DNA from: an uncultured Megasphaera sp.
GTDB lineage: Bacteria; Bacillota; Negativicutes; Veillonellales; Megasphaeraceae
Assembly (NCBI GenBank): GCA_902464195.1
Contig: CABQJB010000030.1
Span: 1-14,238 of the forward strand
Length of the DNA: 14,238 nt
Direction: 5' to 3'
Shown: piece by piece, positions 1 to 7,155 of the stretch
Numbering within the stretch: the first letter of the stretch is position 1
How the letters are laid out: the number at the start of each line of letters is the position of its first letter
Notes under the pieces: generated by a model
What the model was told of the DNA's origin: nothing
Database searches by the model: none
The model's input: only the letters and a program-made list of their open reading frames with translations
Made by a program: the position numbers and the translations under genes

Positions 1-43
1 CTAGTGGCTAGTGGGCCGTAGGGGCCGTCCTGAAAGGCGGCCC
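1..43. repeat. Edge of dispersed heptad repeat with adjoining hairpin
   Basis: Two exact copies of CTAGTGG (1-7, 8-14) are followed by GCCGTAGG (15-22). This is the reverse complement of the arrangement at 8168-8217, where CCTACGGC precedes CCAC-type heptads, so the same repeat family occurs twice in opposite orientation. Positions 22-43 form an imperfect hairpin: GGGCCGTCC, loop TGAA, AGGCGGCCC, with one G-T pair. The element is cut by the window edge, so its full size is unknown. It lies just upstream of the AT-rich cassette and may mark that cassette's left boundary. Confidence 0.6.
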
Positions 44-92
44 ACCGAGTGGCAGCATGGATTTTGTAAATAATGGGAAAGAGAGAACCGCT

Positions 93-1073
93 ATGAAGGG
101 GACATATGAGATACGCATAGAAAATCGTCGAATGCAGTATAAATTCAGGATTAAACGAAATATTACGGTTATCCGTGGAGATAGCGCGACGGGAAAGACG
201 ACACTGGTCGACATGATTCAAGAATATAATGATAATGGCCCGGAAAGCGGTATTATATTGCAGTGTGATAGGGAATGTATCGTTTTATCCGGCCGTTTTT
301 GGAAACAAGATTTGGCACAGATTTCGAATAGTATCGTATTTATTGATGAAGGAAATCGGTTTGTCGTTTCCGAAGAATTTGCCCGTCTGATTCAGAATAC
401 TGATAATTATTATGTACTCATTACGCGTGAACGAATCGAGAATATTCCATATAGCGTTGAAGAAATTTACGGGATACGGACTTCTGGAAAGTTTGGAACG
501 CTGCAGAAGGCTTATCATGAAATGTACCGGATTTATCCCGATACGGCTATCCTTCCAGAAAGGCAGCCAGACCAGGTCATAACTGAAGATTCTAATTCTG
601 GATACCAATTTTTTCAATCGATTTGTGAAAATGTCAATATTAACTGTGTTTCAGCTAATGGAAAGTCGAATATTTTCTCGTACTTAGCAAGACATCATTC
701 GGAATCTATGTTGGTTATTGCTGATGGCGCAGCTTTTGGACCGGAAATAGGAAAGATTGCTGAGTTATTGAAATACCACAAGAATATATATGTATATTTA
801 CCGGAATCTTTTGAATGGATGCTGCTCTCATCAGGGATTTTTGAACAAAAGCAACTCAAAGAAATTTTGGCAAATCCTGCAGATTTTATTGAATGTCGTG
901 ATTATTTTAGCTGGGAGCAATATTTTACATCCCTCTTAATAACCTATTCACAGCATACGATTTGGGCTTATGCCAAGAAGCGATTAAATCCCCTGTATCT
1001 CCATGAAGGAAACCGAAATCGCATCCTGGCAGTCAGTCCGTTTATCAGTCATTGGTTGAAAGGGGATGATTAG
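93..1073 (+). CDS. P-loop ATP-binding protein of unknown function (partner of DUF4869-like protein)
   Basis: The 326-residue protein carries a Walker A motif near its N-terminus (GDSATGKTT, about residues 29-37) and a Walker B-like strand (IVFIDEG, D85 and E86). A strand followed by LITRE lies about 25 residues later. The C-terminal half matches no domain I can name, and there are no signal peptide or membrane segments, so it should be cytosolic. From memory, such proteins recur in Firmicutes accessory regions beside DUF4869 genes and are variously labelled hypothetical. I chose ATG 93 because AAGAGAG lies about 7 bases upstream; the in-frame ATG at 57 lacks a ribosome site. The gene is AT-rich (35% G+C in a 60-base sample) compared with genes further right, which suggests transfer. 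Its stop lies beside the start of the next gene, so the two are probably coupled. ATP binding is well supported; the biological role is unknown. Confidence 0.8.
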   Translation: MKGTYEIRIENRRMQYKFRIKRNITVIRGDSATGKTTLVDMIQEYNDNGPESGIILQCDRECIVLSGRFWKQDLAQISNSIVFIDEGNRFVVSEEFARLIQNTDNYYVLITRERIENIPYSVEEIYGIRTSGKFGTLQKAYHEMYRIYPDTAILPERQPDQVITEDSNSGYQFFQSICENVNINCVSANGKSNIFSYLARHHSESMLVIADGAAFGPEIGKIAELLKYHKNIYVYLPESFEWMLLSSGIFEQKQLKEILANPADFIECRDYFSWEQYFTSLLITYSQHTIWAYAKKRLNPLYLHEGNRNRILAVSPFISHWLKGDD

Positions 1074-1074
1074 G

Positions 1075-1512
1075 TTGTTGCACGTGTATTTTGGGAATAT
1101 GAAGGAAGCTGTTTTTAATACGGCTGTTTTTTTTAAGAATGTCTATGAAGATCAGTGGATTACCGATGACTTTGATAAGCAGATGATTCAGGATGTTGAT
1201 AAGTCGATCGTCTTAGACAGTGGGGTCATCGACAGTCCAGTGTTGGGGAAAATTCCACCTGAACGCCTTTCTGGCGGGGTTAAAACTTTGATTCTCATTT
1301 ATCAGATGCCTGATAAGGTATTCAATGCATCAGCTTGCGGTGATAATTGTGCCAAATGGCTGTTGAAAATGGCAGAAACGGAAGATAGGACCGTCAATTT
1401 GCGTCATCTAATGGACTTTGGCAGCGGCGAATTTTCCCTGCATATTTTGAATACGGATCAAATCGTCCATTCCATGCAAGAACTGGTTCCTGTAGCAGGA
1501 ATGTTTGTATGA
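1075..1512 (+). CDS. DUF4869-like small protein
   Basis: This 145-residue protein begins MLHVYFGNM and contains GVIDSPVLGKIPPERLSGG, a CGDNCAKWLL block and a LRHLMDFG block. I recall these features from the DUF4869 family (about 150 residues, function unknown); that assignment is from memory. LSGGVKT at residues 65-71 looks like an ABC-type ATPase signature, yet the protein has no Walker A motif; its partner upstream has Walker A and B but no such signature. I prefer the TTG start at 1075: AGGGG (1061-1065) is 9 bases away, and the resulting N-terminus matches my recollection of the family. ATG 1066 overlaps the upstream stop by 8 bases but sits directly against that ribosome site. It shares the low G+C of the upstream gene and forms a two-gene unit with it. 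Confidence 0.75.
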   Translation: MLHVYFGNMKEAVFNTAVFFKNVYEDQWITDDFDKQMIQDVDKSIVLDSGVIDSPVLGKIPPERLSGGVKTLILIYQMPDKVFNASACGDNCAKWLLKMAETEDRTVNLRHLMDFGSGEFSLHILNTDQIVHSMQELVPVAGMFV

Positions 1513-2222
1513 AACATGATTTTCAAGAAAGTGAGACAATGATGAATCGATCGATGATTGCGAATTTGATGAAGCCTTTGACGCTGGGGCTGATCGTGGC
1601 CTTGTTTTTTGCGATTCACTGGGCTATTCCTTCGTTTTACAGCACTTTATGGCAGTTGACGGTGAGCCATGATATCCCAGGGCTGACGTCGTATATTTCT
1701 TCCTTTGGCAGTATTGCCGTAGTCCTCATGATCTTGCTCATCGTCCTGACCAACATGACCGGCCTGCCGTCGGTCCAATTCGTCACGGTCAATGGCATCT
1801 TGTTCGGCCTGCTGCCGGGCATCCTCATTTCCTGGGCCGGTCAGGTCATCGGCAATGTCCTGGCCTTTGTCATCATGCGCTATGTCTTCCGACGCAAGGC
1901 GCAGACCCTGGTCGATAAGAGCCGCTGGCTGTCCAGGCTGAATCGCAAAATCGATTTCCGGCTCATCTTTTTCTTCCGGGCCATTCCCTATTCTCCGAAT
2001 TTCGTCGTTACTGCCCTCTGCGCCCTGAGCCGTGTCCGCTTCGGCGAACATGCGGCAGCGACGATGGGTGGCAAGTTCCTGGCCGTCTGTATGGAAGTCT
2101 GGTTGGGCTACGACCTCATCCACTTCAATCCGCACGGCCTCATCGTGGCCGGTATCATGGTCTGTCTGTTGGCAGCGGGCCTCTTTGGCAGCCGCCGTTG
2201 GCAGAAGAAGGATAAAAAATAG
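1509..2222 (+). CDS. TVP38/TMEM64 (VTT/DedA-like) family membrane protein
   Basis: A 237-residue integral membrane protein with about five or six hydrophobic segments. The central VTT-domain block is visible: a glycine-rich helix (FGLLPGILISWAGQVIGN), a charged turn (YVFRRKAQ), then FFFRAIPYSPNFVVTALCAL and a following glycine helix. RxIPxxPxN is the family hallmark. Members act as polytopic membrane proteins, some as lipid scramblases or flippases; the substrate here is unknown. ATG 1509 overlaps the preceding stop as ATGA. An alternative start at ATG 1539 or 1542 would remove the polar first ten residues and also has a purine-rich sequence upstream. G+C rises through this gene towards the window norm, so it probably belongs to the resident genome rather than to the cassette. 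Only 36 bases separate it from the next gene, so they may be co-transcribed. Confidence 0.85.
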   Translation: MKHDFQESETMMNRSMIANLMKPLTLGLIVALFFAIHWAIPSFYSTLWQLTVSHDIPGLTSYISSFGSIAVVLMILLIVLTNMTGLPSVQFVTVNGILFGLLPGILISWAGQVIGNVLAFVIMRYVFRRKAQTLVDKSRWLSRLNRKIDFRLIFFFRAIPYSPNFVVTALCALSRVRFGEHAAATMGGKFLAVCMEVWLGYDLIHFNPHGLIVAGIMVCLLAAGLFGSRRWQKKDKK

Positions 2223-2258
2223 ACATCTTATCATATTATATAATGGGAGGGATTCTTC

Positions 2259-3581
2259 ATGGGTTTGATCAAAGCAGCTATCGGTTCTGTCGGCGGTGTC
2301 CTGGCCGACCAGTGGAAAGAGTTTTTTTACTGTGACAGCCTGAATGAAAATATCTTGATGGCCAAAGGGCAGAAACGGACCAGCCGTCATGGCCGCAGCG
2401 GCAATACGGACGGCGAAGACAATATTATTTCCAACGGCTCGCGTATTGCCGTCAACAACGGTCAGTGTATGCTCATCGTCGAATCGGGGAAAATCGTCGA
2501 AGTCTGTGCCGAACCGGGCGAATATACCTATGATGCGTCGACGGAAGCGTCTATCTTCGACGGCGACTATGCCGGCGACCTGGGCGAATCGTTCCGCCTG
2601 CTCGTCCGCCAGATGAAGGAACGCTTTGCCTTTGGCGGCGATACGGGCAAGGACCAGCGCGTCTACTATGTCAACCTCAAGGAAATCATAGGCAATAAAT
2701 ATGGTACGCCCAGTGAGGTGCCCTTCAAGTCCTACGACGATACGACGGGCCTGGCCCTGCTCATGCGCCTGCGCTGCTTCGGAGAATACAGCTACCGCAT
2801 TGTCAATCCCATCCTGTTCTATACGAACGTCGCCGGTAATGACGTCGATGTCTACGAACGGAGCCGCCTGGACAGCCAGCTCAAATCGGAACTCCTGACG
2901 GCCCTGCAGCCGGCCTTTGCCAGGATTTCAGCCTTACATATCGACTATTCCCAGCTGCCCGGCCATACGCCAGAACTGGCACAGGCCCTGAATGAAGTCC
3001 TGTCGCCGAAATGGCGCGACCTGCGGGGCATCGAAATCGTATCTATCGGCATCAACAGTGTCAAAGCCAATGAAGAAGACGAAGAAAAGATTCAGAAAGC
3101 CCAGATGGGTTTGACCATGTCCCGGTCTGACATTGGCCTGGGAACCCTAGTCGATGCGACAGCCGATTCCATGCGCACAGCCGCAGCCAATGAAGGGGGC
3201 ATGGGCGCTGCCATGGGCTATATGGGCATGAATATGGCCAATCAGGCCGGCGCCGGCCTGGCCCAGGAACTGGCAGCCCGCCAGGCGGCCCAGGCGCCTT
3301 CGCCGATGCCGCAGACTGCGCCGGCTGGCAGCTGGACTTGTGCCTGCGGCCAGTCCGGCAATACGGGAAATTTCTGCACGGCCTGCGGCCGTCCCAAACC
3401 GCAGACAGCCGCTGCTTGGACCTGCCCGAAATGCGGCCAGGCTGGGAATACGGGCAACTTCTGCAGCAACTGCGGTGCGCCGCGGCCCCAGGTTCCGGCG
3501 AACTGGACCTGCCCGTCCTGTGGGACCGTCAATACGGGGAATTTCTGTATGAACTGCGGTGCAAAGAAGCCGGAAAGATGA
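2259..3581 (+). CDS. SPFH-domain protein with C-terminal zinc ribbons (YdjI-like)
   Basis: A 440-residue protein. Residues about 1-290 match the SPFH/virion-core-like family of Bacillus subtilis YdjI: it starts MGLIKAAIGSVGGVLADQW, has an AxPGEYTYD strand, and ends the domain with the EIVSIGINSVKANEEDEEKI type of helix. A Gly/Ala/Met-rich linker follows. Three tandem zinc ribbons of the form WTCxxCG(x)nTGNFCxxCG lie at about 359-386, 387-415 and 416-440. The first reads CAC rather than CxxC. GGGAGG (2245-2250) is 8 bases before ATG 2259. The next two genes follow in the order ydjI-ydjG-ydjH. In B. subtilis these proteins form a membrane-associated complex linked to PspA-type envelope stress and sigma-W control. 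Co-function here is inferred from gene order; no pspA is in the window. Confidence 0.88.
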   Translation: MGLIKAAIGSVGGVLADQWKEFFYCDSLNENILMAKGQKRTSRHGRSGNTDGEDNIISNGSRIAVNNGQCMLIVESGKIVEVCAEPGEYTYDASTEASIFDGDYAGDLGESFRLLVRQMKERFAFGGDTGKDQRVYYVNLKEIIGNKYGTPSEVPFKSYDDTTGLALLMRLRCFGEYSYRIVNPILFYTNVAGNDVDVYERSRLDSQLKSELLTALQPAFARISALHIDYSQLPGHTPELAQALNEVLSPKWRDLRGIEIVSIGINSVKANEEDEEKIQKAQMGLTMSRSDIGLGTLVDATADSMRTAAANEGGMGAAMGYMGMNMANQAGAGLAQELAARQAAQAPSPMPQTAPAGSWTCACGQSGNTGNFCTACGRPKPQTAAAWTCPKCGQAGNTGNFCSNCGAPRPQVPANWTCPSCGTVNTGNFCMNCGAKKPER

Positions 3582-3591
3582 GGTGAGGGTC

Positions 3592-4710
3592 ATGGCGGAT
3601 ACATCGGTCAGCTATCAATGCCCGAACTGCGGCGCACCGCTGCAATTCAAGCCGAAAGATAAGACCGTCACTTGTGACTATTGCGATACGAAGTTCGACG
3701 TCCAGACCCTGGAGAGCCTCTATGCCCAGAAAGAAGCGCGGGCTGCCGAAGCGGACGCGGCCCGCAAGGTCCGTTGGAAGACGGAAGCGGCAGGCCAGGA
3801 TTGGAGCGACGACGAAGCGGCTCATTTGCAGACCTACACGTGTTCGTCATGCGGGGCCGAAATCGTCTGCGATGAGAATACCATGGCCACGGAGTGCTGT
3901 TACTGCGGCAATCCGACCCTCATTCCCAGCCGCTTTTCGGGGATGCTCAAGCCTGATTACGTGATTCCTTTCAAAAAGACGAAAGACGAAGCCGTAGCGG
4001 CGCTGAAGGAATTCTATCAAGGGCGCTGGCTCCTGCCCAAAGCCTTTACGGCCAATAACCGCGTCGAAGCTATCCAGCCCATGTACGTCCCGTTCTGGCT
4101 CTTCCATGCCCAGGTCACGGCGTCGGCGGCCTTCCGGGCCGAAGATGATGCTGTCTTCGAGATGCCCGACGAAACGCTCATTGAGACCAGTATCTACCAC
4201 TGTGACCGGACGGGCTCCCTGGCCTTCCATCGCATCCCTGTCGACGGCAGCCAGAAGATGGACGATACGTATATGGAAAGTATCGAGCCCTTTGACTACA
4301 GCGAAATGGTCCCGTTCAGCCCGGCCTATTTTGCCGGTTACCTGGCCGATAAATACGACGTCGACGCCGATGCGGCCGTCCCCAGGGCCGATGAACGGCT
4401 GTCGCAGAGTGCCTTCGCCCTGTTGGAAGAGACTGTCGACAAACATCAGCGCCGGACCTTTGAAGACGGCGTCGTTCATAAAAACGAAGGGACCGTGGAA
4501 TACGCCATGGCGCCGGTCTGGATCTTGACGACGCGTTATGACGGCAAGGCTTACACCTTCATGATGAATGGCCAGACCGGAAAGATGGCCGGCTCTCTGC
4601 CATATGACAAGGTCAAGTCTTATGAATACGGCGCGGTCCTGGCCGCCGTCCTGGTGCCGGTCCTGTATTTCCTGGTGAAATTCGTCATGGTCTGGGCCGG
4701 CCTGTTATGA
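3592..4710 (+). CDS. TFIIB-type zinc-ribbon membrane protein (YdjG-like)
   Basis: A 372-residue protein with two N-terminal zinc ribbons. The first has C10-x2-C13 and C28-x2-C31 (CPNC, CDYC); the second has C84-x2-C87 and C102-x2-C105. A soluble middle domain follows, containing QPMYVPFWLFHAQV and many acidic residues. One C-terminal membrane helix spans about 346-372. It resembles YdjG, once mislabelled as PriA-like because of its zinc ribbons, but it has no helicase motifs. A tail-anchored, cytoplasm-facing protein is the likely topology. ATG 3592 is chosen for the GGTGAGG site just upstream; an in-frame ATG at 3559 overlaps the previous gene. It starts 10 bases after the SPFH gene stops and shares an operon with it. 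The partnership with its neighbours rests on conserved order. Confidence 0.86.
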   Translation: MADTSVSYQCPNCGAPLQFKPKDKTVTCDYCDTKFDVQTLESLYAQKEARAAEADAARKVRWKTEAAGQDWSDDEAAHLQTYTCSSCGAEIVCDENTMATECCYCGNPTLIPSRFSGMLKPDYVIPFKKTKDEAVAALKEFYQGRWLLPKAFTANNRVEAIQPMYVPFWLFHAQVTASAAFRAEDDAVFEMPDETLIETSIYHCDRTGSLAFHRIPVDGSQKMDDTYMESIEPFDYSEMVPFSPAYFAGYLADKYDVDADAAVPRADERLSQSAFALLEETVDKHQRRTFEDGVVHKNEGTVEYAMAPVWILTTRYDGKAYTFMMNGQTGKMAGSLPYDKVKSYEYGAVLAAVLVPVLYFLVKFVMVWAGLL

Positions 4711-4724
4711 GGGGAGCGAGTACG

Positions 4725-5510
4725 ATGTGGAAATGGTTGAAAGAAACAATCTTTGCCGTAGCCGTCGTGGTCCTGACGACGGCTGGCGCCGCAGCGGCAG
4801 CGCCGAGCCTGTCCGACGGGGCCCATCTGCTCACGCCGGCGGAACAGGCTGAAGTGACGGCGGTCTTGCAGGATACAGAAGCGCGATACGGCGTACGCAT
4901 TGCCGTGGTCACCGTCGCCTCGACGAAGGGCGTCAAGGCCGGGACCTATGCCAATCAGCTCCTGGACCGGGACTATAGGGATGGCCAGAACGGCAATATG
5001 GTCCTGCTCCTGGCCATGGACCGCCATGACTGGTATGTCGCGACGGACAAGGCCATGAAGGAGAAAATCAGCAATAAAAAAGGCATCCCTTATCTCAAGG
5101 ATGCCTTCCTGCCGGCCTTGAAGGACGGCCATTATGCGAAAGCCTTCGAGGCCTATGGCCAGTCGTCGGCGAAACTATTGGCTTATTACCAGGAAAAGGG
5201 CAAGGCCTATGATCCGGCCGATGCTTTCAGCCCCCTGGCCCTGGCCGTGGCCCTCGTCCTGGCTGTGGGCGGCGGCGTGGCTTTCCGGGCCTATCTCATC
5301 GGCCGGATGAGCAATGTCCATAAAGCTGCGGCTGCCGATGCCTATGTCGACGCTGGCAGTTTCCATCTGACCGACAGCCGCGATACGTTCGTCTTCATGA
5401 CGGTCCAGCATATCGCCAAGGCCCGCCCGGCCGATGACGACCTGCCTGACTTCGACAGTGCTGATGATTACAGCGACGATGACCACGGCGGCGGTGGCGG
5501 TTCGTTCTGA
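4725..5510 (+). CDS. TPM-domain (YgcG/YdjH-like) exported membrane-anchored protein
   Basis: A 261-residue protein. Residues 1-27 form a signal peptide (WKWLK start, hydrophobic core, AAAAAP). A TPM domain follows at about 30-165, starting LSDGAHLLTPAEQAEV, with RIAVVTV and GNMVLLLAMD strands. A membrane helix lies at about 168-192. The tail is acidic and ends in HGGGGGSF, the glycine-rich end typical of TPM proteins. The TPM domain should face outward and the tail the cytoplasm. The start at ATG 4725 is supported by AGGGGAG (4710-4716) at 8 bases. ATG 4707 overlaps the upstream stop but lacks spacing for a ribosome site. It completes the ydjI-G-H order. It ends only three bases from the convergent EAL gene, with no hairpin terminator between them. 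Confidence 0.87.
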   Translation: MWKWLKETIFAVAVVVLTTAGAAAAAPSLSDGAHLLTPAEQAEVTAVLQDTEARYGVRIAVVTVASTKGVKAGTYANQLLDRDYRDGQNGNMVLLLAMDRHDWYVATDKAMKEKISNKKGIPYLKDAFLPALKDGHYAKAFEAYGQSSAKLLAYYQEKGKAYDPADAFSPLALAVALVLAVGGGVAFRAYLIGRMSNVHKAAAADAYVDAGSFHLTDSRDTFVFMTVQHIAKARPADDDLPDFDSADDYSDDDHGGGGGSF

Positions 5511-5513
5511 GGG

Positions 5514-7133
5514 TCATTTCTTTTCGAAGTATTCTTTATAGACCTGGATCAGGTGCTGGACTCGCTGGGTGTCGGCACCGCGGCAGGAACTGGCGACGTG
5601 GAGGTAATGATGGCCCTGGCTTTCGGGCAGGAGAATCAGGTAATGGGCGTTCCAATGGTAGCTGCCCGTTTCGGTCAGGGTCCGGAAATAGTCGGTCAAG
5701 GTATGATGTGGGGCAGCCTGGCAGCGGTTTTCCAGAGTCGCATAGTTGCTGAACTGATAGAAACGGTCTTGGTCTTCTGGAGCAATATACTTTTCTGTAT
5801 AATGATGCTGGGCTTTTTCGAAATCATAGCCATGACCGGGCAGGAAATCCGGATCCCGGCACCAGAAGGTGAGGGACTGGGCCTGCTTTTTTTGGACATC
5901 AAGCATAGTGACCGTATTATACAGGTCATAAATCTTTTCTTTCAAGCCAGTCAGCTTGACTTGTTCCAGCTGGTCTGTCGTCGTCGTGATGTTCTGGAGC
6001 GTACAGCGGCCGAGATAGTGATTGCCCTGCTGGGCGATTTTCTTGATTTTCAGCCACATGAACATGCCGCCTTTAATATAAGTCATCGATTCCTGTTCGT
6101 CGGAAGCGATGACTTTTTTGATGAAATCGGAGATGATGCGGATAATCGGGCTGTCCTGGGTGTTCAGATTGTATTCACATTGCTCCAGACTGTAAATGCC
6201 CTTCGAAGCCAGGGATTGGCGGTACGGCTGGTTGGCGAAGAGGAAGCGGATACGATGGCTGGTGGCGTCGTATTCGACCAGGGCCAGGGGCCGGTCAGTG
6301 AGAAAATCAAGGCTGCCAGCGGCGCTGTAATAACGGCGCATTTCTGACGTTTCATGGGGAAGCCCCAGTTCTTCGACGTATTCGAGGGCCTGGTCGTAGG
6401 GCAGAGGCTTGCTGAATAAAAAGCCTTGCAGCATTTCACAGCCGATATTGCGCAGGAATGTATATTGTTCCAGTGTTTCGACGCCTTCCGTCAAGATGTG
6501 GATACCCAGGTGCTTGGCCATATCGACGATGGATTTCACGATTTCTTTGGCCCGGTCGGTAAAATTCGACAGGAAGGCCATGTCCAGCTTGATCGTGTCG
6601 AAGTCGTAGTCTTTGAGGACGTTGAGAGACGAGTAACCACTGCCGAAGTCGTCCATCCAGATCTGATAGCCGGCAGCGCGGAAGCGGTTCAGCGTCTGGT
6701 TGATCAAGTCGATATCTTTGATGAAGACGCTTTCTGTGATTTCGATGCGCAGCTGCGATGGCGGTACCCGGTAAGCCCGGGTCAGCTTCTCGATTTCTGT
6801 GAATATGTCACAGGTGATAAAGTCCAGGCGCGACAGATTAAAGGAAACAGGGACCATAGGCAGATCCTGGTCAGCCCGGGGATGGTATTTCTGGCATATC
6901 AATTTGAAAATATATAAATCGAGCTTGTGGATCTGCCGGCTTTCTTCCAAAGCTGGGATGAAGTCGCCTGGTGTGAGCAGTCCCCGGACCGGATCCTGCC
7001 AGCGGGCCAGGGCCTCGAATGCGCATGTTGTATGGGACAGGCTGCGGACGATGGGCTGAAAATAGAGCTGAATCCAGCCTTTTTCAATGGCCTCGTCGAT
7101 GTGATGCGTAACGTAGTGAGCGACGCTTTCCAT
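5514..7133 (-). CDS. Cyclic-di-GMP phosphodiesterase, EAL domain with PAS-like C-terminal region
   Basis: A 539-residue protein. An EAL domain fills about residues 10-250 and retains the expected catalytic set: E40 (EALAR), N99 (FNLSR), E131 (EITES), D161 and D162 (DDFGSGYSS), K182 (IKLD), E216/E219 (TEGVET) and Q236 (QGFLFSKP). It should therefore hydrolyse c-di-GMP to pGpG. There is no GGDEF domain, membrane segment or N-terminal sensor. The remaining ~270 residues look like degenerate PAS-type modules (VEYDATSHRIRFLFANQPYR; FMWLKIKKIA) and may sense a ligand. ATG 7133 is chosen because AGGAG (7146-7142) is 8 bases upstream; ATG 7154 and GTG 7163 would add 7 or 10 residues. It follows the hydrolase gene by 22 bases on the same strand, so the two probably form an operon. 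Confidence 0.88.
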   Translation of the reverse strand: MESVAHYVTHHIDEAIEKGWIQLYFQPIVRSLSHTTCAFEALARWQDPVRGLLTPGDFIPALEESRQIHKLDLYIFKLICQKYHPRADQDLPMVPVSFNLSRLDFITCDIFTEIEKLTRAYRVPPSQLRIEITESVFIKDIDLINQTLNRFRAAGYQIWMDDFGSGYSSLNVLKDYDFDTIKLDMAFLSNFTDRAKEIVKSIVDMAKHLGIHILTEGVETLEQYTFLRNIGCEMLQGFLFSKPLPYDQALEYVEELGLPHETSEMRRYYSAAGSLDFLTDRPLALVEYDATSHRIRFLFANQPYRQSLASKGIYSLEQCEYNLNTQDSPIIRIISDFIKKVIASDEQESMTYIKGGMFMWLKIKKIAQQGNHYLGRCTLQNITTTTDQLEQVKLTGLKEKIYDLYNTVTMLDVQKKQAQSLTFWCRDPDFLPGHGYDFEKAQHHYTEKYIAPEDQDRFYQFSNYATLENRCQAAPHHTLTDYFRTLTETGSYHWNAHYLILLPESQGHHYLHVASSCRGADTQRVQHLIQVYKEYFEKK

Positions 7134-7155
7134 AATATTATCTCCTGTTGCCATG

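Noticed and set aside
2239..2244. Perfect TATAAT just before the SPFH gene
   Set aside because: A start about 7 bases later would fall after the GGGAGG ribosome site, so the transcript would lack it; no -35 was convincing either.
1647..2390. Long minus-strand frame (247 codons) opposite the TVP38 gene
   Set aside because: Its product is rich in D, Q, E and H with no domain pattern. It is the expected antisense shadow of a gene with G/C-rich third positions.
3338..3586. Alternative frames through the zinc-ribbon repeats
   Set aside because: They arise from the repetitive GC-rich DNA; only the SPFH frame preserves the regular CxxC pattern.
3847..4479. Minus-strand frame opposite the YdjG-like gene
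   Set aside because: It lacks a ribosome site and recognisable motifs, and the opposite strand has clear zinc ribbons and a membrane tail.
5553..6347. 264-codon plus-strand frame opposite the EAL gene
   Set aside because: The minus strand encodes a complete set of EAL catalytic motifs; the plus frame is low-complexity hydrophobic shadow sequence.
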